NCBI GenBank assembly: GCA_003252455.1
Contig: QKED01000111.1
Location: forward strand, 1-34,457
DNA length: 34,457 nucleotides
From: Gammaproteobacteria bacterium
GTDB taxonomy: Bacteria; Pseudomonadota; Gammaproteobacteria; Thiohalomonadales; Thiohalomonadaceae
Reading direction: 5' to 3'
Part shown: one piece after another, positions 15,195-24,539 of the stretch
How positions within the stretch are numbered: position 1 is the first letter of the stretch
Layout: each line of letters starts with the position of its first letter
The notes under the pieces: model-generated
Databases searched by the model: none
What the model saw: the letters and a program-made list of their open reading frames with translations, nothing else
What the model was told of the DNA's origin: nothing
Program-made: the position numbers and the translations under genes

Positions 15195-16397
15195 ATGCAC
15201 GCGAGCGATTGGGCCACACTCAAACCCGTCTTGGTCGGGCTGCTGGGCATGCTGGTGCTGTTGGCCATCGCCCTCGCGGCGTGGCTCAAGCAGCGGCGTG
15301 ACCGTCGGCTGCTCAGCGGCAATGCCCCGCCGGGGAGTCGGGTGACGGCGCAGGGGGGCTACTGGGTCGAGCATCCCCGTGGGCGCTACTACTACCGCGT
15401 GCAGCCCGCCAGCCGCTACCAACCCAGCGCCCTGGTGGTGGCACTGCCGGTGGCCACGGCACTGCACTTTCGCGTCCGCCGGGAGGGGGGGATGGAGCGC
15501 TGGTTCAAGCGCATCGGGGTCAATCGTGAGATGAGCATCGGCGTGGAGCGTTTCGATGCGGCCTTCTACCTCGATGCCAGCGACCCCGAGGCGCTCCAGC
15601 GCCTGCTCCAGGTGCCCGAGGTGCGCGTCAGGGTGGAGCGACTGTTCGCCCATGCGTACGCCGAACTCGACCTCACCGGCGGCTGGTTGCGCGCCCTGTT
15701 TACCCCCGCGCCAGGGGCCGGGGTGATCGGTCCGGCGCTGCTCGACCCGGCGGTGGAGACGCTGCACATGCTGGCCACCCTGCTCGGGGAGGGGGCAGAT
15801 GGGCACACCCCAGAGGTGGACGAGCCACCGGCCTACGCCCCCTATGCCCCCAACGGCGGCTGGACCCTGCGCCGGGTCGTGGCCTATCTCATCCCCATCG
15901 TCCTGCTCGTCGCCGCGCCCATTCTGCTGGCCTTCGGCATCGTCGACTACCCGCCGCTCGACGCCACCCCCTTTTGGCACGGCGCCCTACTCGGCCTGCC
16001 CCTCTGGCTGCCGCTGCTCTGGGTCAGCGTGCGCCTGCTGCGTGGTGCGGCTTACTCCCACACCGATGTGCTCACCGTGGGGCTGCTGCTACTCATCGCC
16101 ACGCCGCTCCTCGCCATCGCCCTGCTGGTGGGGCTCAACGGGTGTCTCGACCCGGTCGCCGCGCAGCGCCACCCCCTGACGGTGGCGGCCACCTACTACA
16201 CCCGGAGCGATCGCAGCACCTCCTACTACCTACAGGTGCCCTCCTGGCGCACCCCGGGGGCGCTGGAGGAGCTGAGCGTGCGCCGTGCGCTGTATGAGCA
16301 GCTCGCGGTGGGGGACCGGGTGGAGGTAGGGATACGCCCCGGCTACCTCGGCTACCCCTGGATCAGCTCGGTGCAGCTCCCCACCGCGGGGCGTTGA
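15195..16397 (+). CDS. Membrane protein of unknown function, 400 aa
   Basis: One N-terminal membrane helix (about 8-30) is followed by a soluble domain of about 230 residues (containing GGYWVEHPRGRYYYRVQP and FRVRREGG) and a C-terminal set of three hydrophobic segments (about residues 235-330), then a short soluble tail with YYTRSDRSTSYYLQVPSW. ATG 15195 follows a GAGGGGGG ribosome site; the frame is open 14 codons further upstream without a better start. It is a single gene, convergent with the small DUF2061 gene, the two stops being one base apart. I do not recognise the family. Confidence 0.8.
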   Translation: MHASDWATLKPVLVGLLGMLVLLAIALAAWLKQRRDRRLLSGNAPPGSRVTAQGGYWVEHPRGRYYYRVQPASRYQPSALVVALPVATALHFRVRREGGMERWFKRIGVNREMSIGVERFDAAFYLDASDPEALQRLLQVPEVRVRVERLFAHAYAELDLTGGWLRALFTPAPGAGVIGPALLDPAVETLHMLATLLGEGADGHTPEVDEPPAYAPYAPNGGWTLRRVVAYLIPIVLLVAAPILLAFGIVDYPPLDATPFWHGALLGLPLWLPLLWVSVRLLRGAAYSHTDVLTVGLLLLIATPLLAIALLVGLNGCLDPVAAQRHPLTVAATYYTRSDRSTSYYLQVPSWRTPGALEELSVRRALYEQLAVGDRVEVGIRPGYLGYPWISSVQLPTAGR

Positions 16398-16398
16398 G

Positions 16399-16611
16399 CT
16401 AACCGGTGGCGGCCAGATCGCCCCCGTCAGAGGGGGCCGGCGCTTGGCTGAAGTGGGCCCACAGCTTCTCGTGGAAGTAGTAGGCCACCGTGTTGACAGC
16501 CGGTTCCACCAGGGCGAGGGCACTCCCCACCACCCAACTGCCCGTCATGATGTAGCCGACAGAGAAGGCAACGGTGAAGTGCACGGCGGCGAATGAGAGT
16601 GTCTTGGCCAT
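16399..16611 (-). CDS. DUF2061 small membrane protein, 70 aa
   Basis: The sequence KTLSFAAVHFTVAFSVGYIMTGSWVVGSALALVEPAVNTVAYYFHEKLW is the DUF2061 signature: two membrane helices with conserved His and Glu and the YFHEK(L/V)W end. Proteins of this family are small inner-membrane proteins of unknown role. ATG 16611 follows AGGAGAG at the right distance; the long upstream extension of the frame has no support. Confidence 0.88.
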   Translation of the reverse strand: MAKTLSFAAVHFTVAFSVGYIMTGSWVVGSALALVEPAVNTVAYYFHEKLWAHFSQAPAPSDGGDLAATG

Positions 16612-16870
16612 CACGGCTCTCCTTGTATGTCTGTAGCGCGGTTGGGCTTGAGGGAGAGTGTGGCAGGGGCGAAGTGATTCGTGAAATCGTTTGTACTTTT
16701 TAAATCGATAGCTATGGGCGATTAAATGCCTGCTACCTGGGTGGCGTGCTCGCCAGGGCGCGCTCTTTGTCGAACCTCGCGCAGCCCCGTAGAGCGGTAG
16801 CGTCTCACCCTCGGCCACGCGCAGAAAAATCTGGCAAGCTAGCGCTGCCCACCGCCACCCGGAGCTGCCC

Positions 16871-18178
16871 ATGTACCATCAAGACAAGATCGAGAGCCTC
16901 TACGACCTGGTCACCGGCGACGAAGACGCCCGCGTCTGCAAGGACATCCCCGAGAGCGCCTGTAACGACCAACCGCACAACTTCTTCGCCTACCTGGTGG
17001 CGAATCTGTTGGGAAAAGTGGCCGACGAGCTGGCCAGCGCCAAGCTCATCCTGCCCTGGATGTTCGGTGTATTGGGGGTGCCGGCGCTGTTTATCGGTTT
17101 TTTGGTGCCGATCCGCGAGTCCGGGGTGCTGCTGCCGCAGCTCATGGTGGCGGCGCTGGTGCGGCGTTTGGCGATCCGCAAATGGGTGTGGGTGTGGGGG
17201 GCCGGGCTCTCCGCCGGGGCCCTCGCGCTGATGGGCCTCACCGGTCTCACGCTCAGTGGCGCGGCGGCGGGTTGGGCACTCATCGGGGCGCTGGTGCTGT
17301 TTAGCGTCTCGCGCGGGCTCTGCTCCGTCTCGGCGAAGGACGTGCTGGGCAAGACCGTCTCCAAGTCGCGCCGGGGACGACTGATGGGCATCGCCTCCGG
17401 CGTGGCCGGCACCCTCACCCTCTTCATCGGTATCGCCATCGAGGGGTTTGGGCGTGACGCCGGGGCCGAACTGCTCGCCGGGCTGTTCCTCCTCGGTGCC
17501 CTGCTCTGGCTCCCGGCCATCGCCGCCTTCGCCAGCATCCGCGAACAGCCCGGCGCCACCGAAGGGGGCGGCAACGCCATCGAGATGGCGCTGGCGAGCC
17601 TCGCCCTGCTGCGCACCGACCGCGACTTCCGCCGCTTCGTCATCACCCGCAGCCTGCTCCTGGGGGTCGCCCTGGCACCGCCCTTCTACGTGCTACTGGC
17701 GCAGCAGTGGAGCAGCGGTCTGGCCGGTCTCGGCATGCTGATCATCGCCGCCGGGCTCGCCGATAGCCTCAGCGCCCCCATCTGGGGGCGTATGGGCGAC
17801 AGCTCCAGCCGCTTCGTCATGGCCCTCGCCGCCAGCCTCGCCGGGCTGCTCGGTGTGGTGCTCTTCCTGCTGGCGCGCAGCGACGCGGCCATCCTCACCG
17901 CACCGCTGTTCCACGCCCTCTGTTACCTGCTGTTGGTGGTGGCGCACAGCGGCGTGCGCCTTGGGCGTAAGGTCTACCTGGTGGATATGGCCGGACAGGA
18001 GAATCGCGCCGCCATGGTCGCGGTGAGCAATACCGTCATCGGCGTGGTGATGCTCTTCGCCGGTCTGGTCGGCCTGCTCGGCGATTGGCTCGGCGCCGCC
18101 GAGGTGATCCTGCTCCTCTCCCTGGTCGCCTTCATGGCCGCCTGGTCCGCCTGGCGCCTGCCCGAGGTCTCCACATAG
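16871..18178 (+). CDS. MFS-type permease
   Basis: A 435-aa polytopic membrane protein with a cytoplasmic head of about 60 residues (YHQDKIESLYDLVTGDEDARVCKDIP) and roughly twelve hydrophobic segments. The loop between the early helices carries a basic motif (RRLAIRKWVW) and the central loop AKDVLGKTVSKSRRGRLMGIASG resembles the MFS inter-helix signature. The substrate is unknown. ATG 16871 follows CCGGAG. It is convergent with the DUF1348 gene with three bases between the stops. The long N-terminal head is uncommon for a simple drug transporter. Confidence 0.85.
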   Translation: MYHQDKIESLYDLVTGDEDARVCKDIPESACNDQPHNFFAYLVANLLGKVADELASAKLILPWMFGVLGVPALFIGFLVPIRESGVLLPQLMVAALVRRLAIRKWVWVWGAGLSAGALALMGLTGLTLSGAAAGWALIGALVLFSVSRGLCSVSAKDVLGKTVSKSRRGRLMGIASGVAGTLTLFIGIAIEGFGRDAGAELLAGLFLLGALLWLPAIAAFASIREQPGATEGGGNAIEMALASLALLRTDRDFRRFVITRSLLLGVALAPPFYVLLAQQWSSGLAGLGMLIIAAGLADSLSAPIWGRMGDSSSRFVMALAASLAGLLGVVLFLLARSDAAILTAPLFHALCYLLLVVAHSGVRLGRKVYLVDMAGQENRAAMVAVSNTVIGVVMLFAGLVGLLGDWLGAAEVILLLSLVAFMAAWSAWRLPEVST

Positions 18179-18181
18179 GGG

Positions 18182-18649
18182 TCACAGGCCTAGCTCATCC
18201 AGCCCCGGATGGTCGTCGGGTCGCCGCCCGAGGGGCCAGTGGAACAGGCGTGACTCCTCGGTGATGGGCAGGTCGTTGATGCTGGCGAAGCGCCACTGCA
18301 TCAAGCCGTGCTCGTTGAACGCCCAATTCTCGTTGCCGTAAGAGCGGAACCACTGCCCCGAGTCGTCGTGCCACTCGTAGGCAAAGCGCACCGCGATGCG
18401 CTGGTCGCTGAAGGCCCACAGCCCCTTGATCAAGCGATAGTCCAACTCGCGCGCCCACTTGCGCTCCAGAAACTCGCGCACCTCTGCCCGACCACGGGGG
18501 AACTCGGCCCGATTACGCCACTGCGTATCTTCCGTATAGACCAGCGCCACCCGCTCCGGGTCGCGACTATTCCAGGCATCCTCGGCCAGACGCACCTTCT
18601 GCGTGGCGCTGGCGAGGTCGAACGGGGGGAGGGGAGGTCGTTGCTGCAT
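18182..18649 (-). CDS. DUF1348 (NTF2/SnoaL-like) protein, 155 aa
   Basis: The protein has the well-conserved DUF1348 pattern: [32 protein letters not shown], then [23 protein letters not shown] and the end motif [13 protein letters not shown]. The fold is that of nuclear transport factor 2, a small cone-shaped pocket domain; the substrate is unknown. It faces a TetR-type regulator gene across a region with two perfect operators and is very likely its target. ATG 18649 follows AGTACTCC/GGAG on the coding strand. Confidence 0.93.
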   Translation of the reverse strand: MQQRPPLPPFDLASATQKVRLAEDAWNSRDPERVALVYTEDTQWRNRAEFPRGRAEVREFLERKWARELDYRLIKGLWAFSDQRIAVRFAYEWHDDSGQWFRSYGNENWAFNEHGLMQWRFASINDLPITEESRLFHWPLGRRPDDHPGLDELGL

Positions 18650-18664
18650 GGGAGTACTCCTTTG

Positions 18665-18686
18665 AAGTAGACAGGTCTGTCTACTT
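18665..18686. promoter_or_regulatory. TetR operator 1
   Basis: AAGTAGACAG-GT-CTGTCTACTT is a perfect 22-bp palindrome in the 80-bp divergent region between the DUF1348 and TetR genes. Its inner 18 bp match operator 2 apart from the two central bases. Binding by the adjacent regulator would cover the start region of the DUF1348 gene. Confidence 0.88.
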
Positions 18687-18702
18687 GGCGAGTCTATACA
18701 GG

Positions 18703-18720
18703 GTAGACAGCTCTGTCTAC
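18703..18720. promoter_or_regulatory. TetR operator 2
   Basis: GTAGACAG-CT-CTGTCTAC is a perfect 18-bp palindrome ten bases before the TetR gene start, with its centre 36 bp from that of operator 1. Two such sites imply autorepression as well as repression of the DUF1348 gene. Confidence 0.88.
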
Positions 18721-18729
18721 AATTCCCCC

Positions 18730-19293
18730 ATGCCGCAACAAGACCCCGCCAAGAATAAGCCCCCTGCCAAGCAGCGCATCCTCACCACCGCCCACCAGCT
18801 CTTCTACCTCAACGGTGTTCGAGCCACGGGCATCGACCGAGTGATCGCCGAATCCGGGGTAACCAAGACCACCTTTTACCGCCACTTTCCCAGCAAAAAC
18901 GACCTCATTCGCGCCTTTTTGCACCATCGACACCAGCTCTGGCTCGACTGGTTCAGGGCGGCCCTGGCGCGCCACGGCGGGAACATCGATGCCCTACTCC
19001 CAGCACTGGATGAGTGGTTTCGCCACCCCGAATACCGTGGCTGCGCCTTCATCAACACCGTGGGGGAGTTGGCGGACGAACTACCCGAGGTGGTCCAGAT
19101 CGCCAGTGAGCACAAGGCGGACATGCGCCGGGTGATCGCCGAACTGTTACCCGAGCGTGCCGAGCGTGAAGCACTCGCAGAGAGCCTCGCCCTAGTGGTC
19201 GATGGGGCCATCGTGCGAGCCCAGTACGACACCAGCCCCGACGCAGCACTGGCCGCAGCGGGTCGAACCATCGAGGCGCTTAGAGGGAGATAA
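18730..19293 (+). CDS. TetR/AcrR-family transcriptional regulator
   Basis: A 187-aa repressor. The N-terminal helix-turn-helix (about 13-59) is typical: [29 protein letters not shown] followed by [16 protein letters not shown]. The C-terminal domain is the ligand-binding and dimerisation part; it carries [13 protein letters not shown], a motif common in one TetR subgroup. ATG 18730 immediately follows operator 2. It probably represses itself and the divergent DUF1348 gene; the inducer is unknown. Confidence 0.95.
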   Translation: MPQQDPAKNKPPAKQRILTTAHQLFYLNGVRATGIDRVIAESGVTKTTFYRHFPSKNDLIRAFLHHRHQLWLDWFRAALARHGGNIDALLPALDEWFRHPEYRGCAFINTVGELADELPEVVQIASEHKADMRRVIAELLPERAEREALAESLALVVDGAIVRAQYDTSPDAALAAAGRTIEALRGR

Positions 19294-19354
19294 AGAGGGG
19301 TGGATAAAGGTCTTCTGCCCTCTTGTTGAGTAGCAGAGGGGAGCGGGTGGCGGA

Positions 19355-19750
19355 CTAGACGTTGACCTCGAAACCCAGGTCGATATCGCACGCCGCCTGC
19401 CCACCACGAATGCCCCAATTCTCGGCACTGATCTCACGCAACATGATCTTCACATGGTTCGCCGGGATACCGAACGGCGCCAGATTCGCCACAATGGCAC
19501 GGTAGAGCGCCCGCTTCGCCTCCAGTGAGCGACCGGCAAAACAGTCGATACTGATGTGGGTGTAAAACGCCGACTGCACCCGATCCGGCGGGCTGGCGAA
19601 GCGGTGCGGTTCGTGCACCAATAGGCGCACGTTGCGATCCCCTGGGAGTATCTTGAACGCCTCGCGCAGCGCCGCGTGAACGGCCTCCATGATGCCTTGC
19701 TCGATCTCGATGGGGTACTGCTGACGGATCTCGATGAGTACGCTGGGCAT
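19355..19750 (-). CDS. Tautomerase-superfamily protein, 131 aa
   Basis: The sequence begins Met-Pro, and the Pro exposed by Met removal is the catalytic base of 4-oxalocrotonate tautomerase-like enzymes. The body continues VLIEIRQQYPIEIEQGIMEAVHAALREAFKI and later SLEAKRALYRAIVANLAPFGIPANHVKIMLREISAENWGIRGG, close to the C-terminal pattern of two-repeat tautomerases. The likely activity is keto-enol tautomerisation of a small carbonyl compound. The upstream region has no good ribosome site and contains a hairpin (19777-19837). Confidence 0.88.
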   Translation of the reverse strand: MPSVLIEIRQQYPIEIEQGIMEAVHAALREAFKILPGDRNVRLLVHEPHRFASPPDRVQSAFYTHISIDCFAGRSLEAKRALYRAIVANLAPFGIPANHVKIMLREISAENWGIRGGQAACDIDLGFEVNV

Positions 19751-19776
19751 GATGTGTTAAGCCTTTGTCTACTACT

Positions 19777-19837
19777 TTAGCGCTCAAACTGAGGGAAGCG
19801 CAGCTTGAGCATCCCTCACGAGCGAATTGTTAGCGCT
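19777..19837 (-). other. Hairpin flanked by TTAGCGCT repeats, weakly attC-like
   Basis: Between the tautomerase and the Rieske-like gene, TTAGCGCT occurs at 19777-19784 and 19830-19837, and TGAGGGA (19790-19796) pairs with TCCCTCA (19812-19818), with further GCTCAA/TTGAGC pairing. On the minus strand it starts within the stop codon as GCGCTAACAATTCG, the way many integron attC sites start. The far end lacks the GTTRRRY box, so a true attC is not shown; a terminator hairpin is the simpler reading. Confidence 0.4.
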
Positions 19838-20396
19838 GATATATAGATACGATGTATTTGCCATTCGAGCCCTCGAATATTGTTGGAGACCCTAAATTAG
19901 GGTGCTTATGGTTATAGCCGTTCCGGGTGAACCCATAGGTCTTGATGGCGCGACCAGAGTAGTCGTAACTCACCTCGCACAGCCAATCCCAGTACCCGCC
20001 TAACCACTGTGCTTTAGGTTCCCACTCTAGCAGTATGGACGCTTGGGGCGGGACATACTCAAGTGGGCAGCCCCACTTTGAACTGTGACCCCAGTATACA
20101 TATGCACCGAGTTTTTCATCGAAGGAGTGTGAGTTGGCGTCCCAGACGTGACTGTTTAATGTGTGAATGGATTGCAATTGAGCATTCGATGGCTTGAGAA
20201 GAAAAAGTTTATTGCCCTTTACATCGATTACTTGTAGCTCACCAGGCTTAAGTGGATCTACCCTGACTGAAACTAAGGAGTCGTTATCGGCTTTTGCCGA
20301 TATGCCCATAGACGCAAAAAATGGATATAGAGTTCCAGCAATACCCAAAAGTGCAAGGGCACAAAGGCTGAAGGTTAGAGTTGGTTTTCTATTCAT
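19830..20396 (-). CDS. Rieske-like membrane-anchored protein without [2Fe-2S] ligands
   Basis: A 188-aa protein with one N-terminal membrane helix (about 8-27) and a domain that follows the layout of the cytochrome bc1 Rieske subunit: PFFASMGISAKA after the helix, VRVDPLKPGELQVIDVKGNKLFLLKPS, then YVYWGHSSKWGCPLEYVPP where the C-T-H-L-G-C box should be, and GGYWDWLCEVSYDYSGRA where the C-P-C-H-G-S box should be. Only one Cys of each box remains and the cluster His residues are gone, so it cannot hold a Rieske cluster. The homology is inferred by eye. It lies in an AT-richer islet with a small membrane protein gene. The function is unknown; a structural or binding role is possible. Confidence 0.75.
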   Translation of the reverse strand: MNRKPTLTFSLCALALLGIAGTLYPFFASMGISAKADNDSLVSVRVDPLKPGELQVIDVKGNKLFLLKPSNAQLQSIHTLNSHVWDANSHSFDEKLGAYVYWGHSSKWGCPLEYVPPQASILLEWEPKAQWLGGYWDWLCEVSYDYSGRAIKTYGFTRNGYNHKHPNLGSPTIFEGSNGKYIVSIYQR

Positions 20397-20477
20397 TTGC
20401 CTGAGCAGGACGTGTTTGCGCGGTTATTGAGTTCGAGGCACGATAAAGGCAAGTAACGATAGGTGTTCTGGCATACA

Positions 20478-20783
20478 TTAGTTAAAAATACATTCTTGAT
20501 TTTTGTGATTGTATTGTCCTCCAGAGTCGAGGCATGAATCTAACGCCAAATTTTCTTGAATCCAGTCTTGGCTTACGTAAACGCAGAATATAATTCCTGC
20601 CCATGCAAGAAAGCCTATCACTAAAACCAATATGCCATCTGGGTCAACTGACTTTGAAAAAGCTCTACAAACCAAATAACCAAGGCCTTTTATTGCAATT
20701 TCCAGAACTATTTCTGCAAAAAACTGCCCTATGAAACGAAGTGTCCCTCCTATCAACTCCCCTGCTATTTCTCCAAGCGGCAT
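20478..20783 (-). CDS. Small membrane protein, 101 aa
   Basis: ATG 20783 follows a strong AAGGAGA site. The product has an amphipathic N-terminus (MPLGEIAGELIGGTLRFIGQFFAEIVLEIAIKGLGYLV), one clear membrane helix (about 53-70) and a Cys-containing tail (SCLDSGGQYNHKNQECIF) that would lie outside the membrane core. Similar tails occur in short proteins of unknown role in mobile or variable regions. It is AT-richer than its neighbours and lies upstream of the Rieske-like gene on the same strand, 81 bp apart. Confidence 0.7.
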   Translation of the reverse strand: MPLGEIAGELIGGTLRFIGQFFAEIVLEIAIKGLGYLVCRAFSKSVDPDGILVLVIGFLAWAGIIFCVYVSQDWIQENLALDSCLDSGGQYNHKNQECIFN

Positions 20784-22183
<1,400 letters not shown>

Positions 22184-22187
22184 GCCC

Positions 22188-23042
22188 ATGTCCCTGCTCG
22201 ATTTCGACAAGGCACCCGACGCCTACGCGGTGATGGGCAACCCCATCGGTCACTCCAAGTCGCCGCAGATCCACGCGCAGTTCGCCGCGCAGACCAAGCA
22301 GCGCCTGGAGTACACGGCGATCCTGGTGGACCGTGGTGGTTTCGCCCAGGCGGTGGGCAACTTCGGCGCCAACGGCGGCAAGGGGCTCAACGTCACCGTG
22401 CCGTTCAAGGAGGAGGCGTGGGCGCTGGCGGACGAGCGTAGCGCCCGCGCCGAGCGCGCCGGGGCGGTCAACACCCTGATGTTGCGTGACGGGGGGCGAG
22501 TGTATGGCGACAACACCGACGGCGTCGGCCTGGTGCGCGACCTGACGCTCAATCACGGCGCGGTGCTGGCGGGCAAACGCATCCTGGTGCTGGGGGCGGG
22601 TGGTGCGGTGCGCGGGGTGCTCGCGCCGCTGCTCGCCGAGGCGCCGTGCGCGCTGTTCATCGCCAACCGCACCGCCGAGAAGGCGCACGCCCTGGCCGAC
22701 CTCTTCGCCGACCTCGGGGCGGTGAGTGGCGGTGGTTACGAGCGCCTCGGCGGGCAGCCGTACGATGTGGTGATCAACGGCACCGCCGCCAGCCTCGCCG
22801 GTGAGCTGCCGCCACTGCCCGACGGGCTGTTGGCCGAAGGGGCGTTCTGCTACGACATGATGTACGGCGCTGCGCCAACCCCCTTCATGCAGTGGGCCAC
22901 GGCCCAGGGGGCGGCGCAGGCGGTGGACGGCCTGGGCATGCTGGTAGAGCAGGCGGCGGAGTCCTTTACCCTGTGGCGCGGGGTGCGCCCGGAGACGGCG
23001 CCGGTGATCGCCAAACTGCGCGCGCAGCTGAACGGCGCCTAG
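22188..23042 (+). CDS. aroE: Shikimate dehydrogenase
   Basis: A 284-aa NADPH-dependent enzyme of aromatic amino-acid synthesis. It has the substrate motif [12 protein letters not shown], the catalytic K74 in [10 protein letters not shown], and D111 in GDNTDGVGL, followed by a Rossmann GAGGAVRGV loop and NRTAEKA for cofactor binding. It is co-transcribed with hemB (four bases apart). Its stop codon overlaps that of the convergent DUF2938 gene. Confidence 0.97.
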   Translation: MSLLDFDKAPDAYAVMGNPIGHSKSPQIHAQFAAQTKQRLEYTAILVDRGGFAQAVGNFGANGGKGLNVTVPFKEEAWALADERSARAERAGAVNTLMLRDGGRVYGDNTDGVGLVRDLTLNHGAVLAGKRILVLGAGGAVRGVLAPLLAEAPCALFIANRTAEKAHALADLFADLGAVSGGGYERLGGQPYDVVINGTAASLAGELPPLPDGLLAEGAFCYDMMYGAAPTPFMQWATAQGAAQAVDGLGMLVEQAAESFTLWRGVRPETAPVIAKLRAQLNGA

Positions 23043-23527
23043 ACCCCGCCCAGGGTGAGCAGCAGGCCGACCCCGAGGCCGTAGGGGAGGTGTGAGAGGG
23101 GACTGGCGAGCAGGGCGTTGCTGCCGCTCGGCCCACGTCGCCCCCCCAGACCCCAGCCGAAGGCGGGCAACAGGATCAGCCAGGGCAGTAGCGAGGTGGC
23201 GAGGCCATAGAGCAGGCCGCCGAGCAGGTGGTTACTCGGCAGTGGCTGACCGAGCAGGAGAAAGGGGAGTGGGTAGAGGGCACCGACCACACCACCGCCG
23301 ATGAGAAGGTGAAAGATCCACCCGGCGCGCACCTCACCGGGCAGGGGCGGGGTGGCGCGGATCTCCGGGTGGTAGAGGCGTCCGCGCAGTAGCCAGAGGG
23401 CCCAGCGCCCCACCAGGGCCACGCTCACGCCGCTGCGGATGCCGAGGCGGTCCAGCCGCTGCTCGGTCAGGTCCATCAGCAGGGCGCCGAAGAGGCCGCC
23501 GACAAAGGCCCAGAGGAGCGCCATCAT
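23039..23527 (-). CDS. DUF2938 membrane protein, 162 aa
   Basis: About four membrane helices; the pattern [21 protein letters not shown] and [15 protein letters not shown] with [14 protein letters not shown] fits the DUF2938 family of inner-membrane proteins of unknown function. ATG 23527 overlaps the stop of the DUF1330 gene (ATGA), indicating coupled translation. The stop shares the CTAG of 23039-23042 with aroE. Confidence 0.88.
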   Translation of the reverse strand: MMALLWAFVGGLFGALLMDLTEQRLDRLGIRSGVSVALVGRWALWLLRGRLYHPEIRATPPLPGEVRAGWIFHLLIGGGVVGALYPLPFLLLGQPLPSNHLLGGLLYGLATSLLPWLILLPAFGWGLGGRRGPSGSNALLASPLSHLPYGLGVGLLLTLGGV

Positions 23528-23835
23528 GCGCGCACCTCTGGCGTCGGCTCGCCACTGAAGAGCATCAGATCCATGCGCGCGGCGCGCTCGCGCAGGGGGA
23601 GCAGCGCCTGATAGGCCTCCGAGGCGTACCAGGCGCGTGCCGCGTCGAGGTCGGGGAAACGGATCACCACACAGTGGCTGTGTCTAGGCTCCCCCGCCAG
23701 GACGTCGTGCAGCGCCCCACGCAGCACCCACTCCGCCCCCCAGGGGGCCAGGGTGGCGGGAACTCGTTGGCGATAGTCGGCCCACGCCTCGGGGTCGAGG
23801 GGGGTGAGGTGGCCGATGAGTAGGGTCTCACTCAT
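23524..23835 (-). CDS. DUF1330 family protein, 103 aa
   Basis: A small soluble protein of the dimeric alpha/beta-barrel type: TLLIGHLTPLDPEAWADYRQRVPATLAPWGAEWVLRGA, HCVVIRFPDLDAARAWYASEAYQALLPLRERAARMDLMLF. This is the DUF1330 signature. No enzymatic role is established. ATG 23835 follows CAGGAG; the upstream extension of the frame is shadow sequence. It is translationally coupled to the DUF2938 gene. Confidence 0.9.
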   Translation of the reverse strand: MSETLLIGHLTPLDPEAWADYRQRVPATLAPWGAEWVLRGALHDVLAGEPRHSHCVVIRFPDLDAARAWYASEAYQALLPLRERAARMDLMLFSGEPTPEVRA

Positions 23836-23930
23836 GGGGGGCTCCTGAGTCGCAAAGGGCGCAGCGTGGCTAAGGTACACGAGTGCACGGATGTCGCCCA
23901 TACCCGGGCCTGGCCGTCGCCGCCCCCTGT

Positions 23931-24479
23931 TCAGCGTTGGTAGAGGGTCTCGAACTCGGCCACGCCGAGCTTGTGTGCGTTGAGCATGAAGCCGACCAGG
24001 GCCGATGAGCTGTCGGGGGTGACCCCCAGCTTGACCACATCGAGGGCGAAGAGCCTGAATTGGTAGCGGTGCGGCTTGTCGCCGGGGGGCGGGCAGGCGC
24101 CGCCGAAGCTGGCGCTGCCGTAGTCGTTGCGGTGCTGCTGGGCGCCGCTGGGTAGTCCCGCGCCCGTGACGCTTCCGGCCCCGGAGGGGAGGGTGCTGGC
24201 CTCGGCGGGGATGTCGTAGACCTGCCAGTGCCACCAGCCGCTGCCGGTGGGGGCATCGGGGTCGTAGACGGTGAGGGCGAAGCTCTTCGTCCCTGCGGGG
24301 ACGTCGTGCCACGTCAGGGCGGGAGAGAGGTTGTCGCCGTCGCAGCCGAAGCCCTGGTACTCCTGGGCCTTGGGCATGGGTTGCCCGGGACTGAGGGAGG
24401 GGCTGCTCAGCTCGAAGGCATGGGCCGTGGGGGCGACTAGGGCGGTGACGGCGAGGGCGATGAGGGCGGGTCTGGACAT
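23931..24479 (-). CDS. YbhB/YbcL-type PEBP protein, exported
   Basis: A 182-aa protein with a signal peptide (about 1-21, ending AHA) and the phosphatidylethanolamine-binding protein fold: GFGCDGDNLSPALTW, then FALTVYDPDAPTGSGWWHWQVYDIP and GSASFGGACPPPGDKPHRYQFRLFAL, which form the anion-binding pocket. Bacterial members (Raf kinase inhibitor-like, periplasmic) have no settled function. It lies on the same strand as the DUF1330 gene, about 95 bp away. Confidence 0.93.
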   Translation of the reverse strand: MSRPALIALAVTALVAPTAHAFELSSPSLSPGQPMPKAQEYQGFGCDGDNLSPALTWHDVPAGTKSFALTVYDPDAPTGSGWWHWQVYDIPAEASTLPSGAGSVTGAGLPSGAQQHRNDYGSASFGGACPPPGDKPHRYQFRLFALDVVKLGVTPDSSSALVGFMLNAHKLGVAEFETLYQR

Positions 24480-24539
24480 GGCGGGCCTCCTGGGGTCTGC
24501 ACGGTGGGTGTAGGCACAGACTAGAGGGCCGACGCTGGC

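Noticed and set aside
15015..15980. Long minus-strand open frame (321 codons) opposite the 400-aa membrane protein
   Set aside because: It is low-complexity shadow sequence rich in His, Gly and Gln; the plus-strand gene has membrane helices and a good ribosome site.
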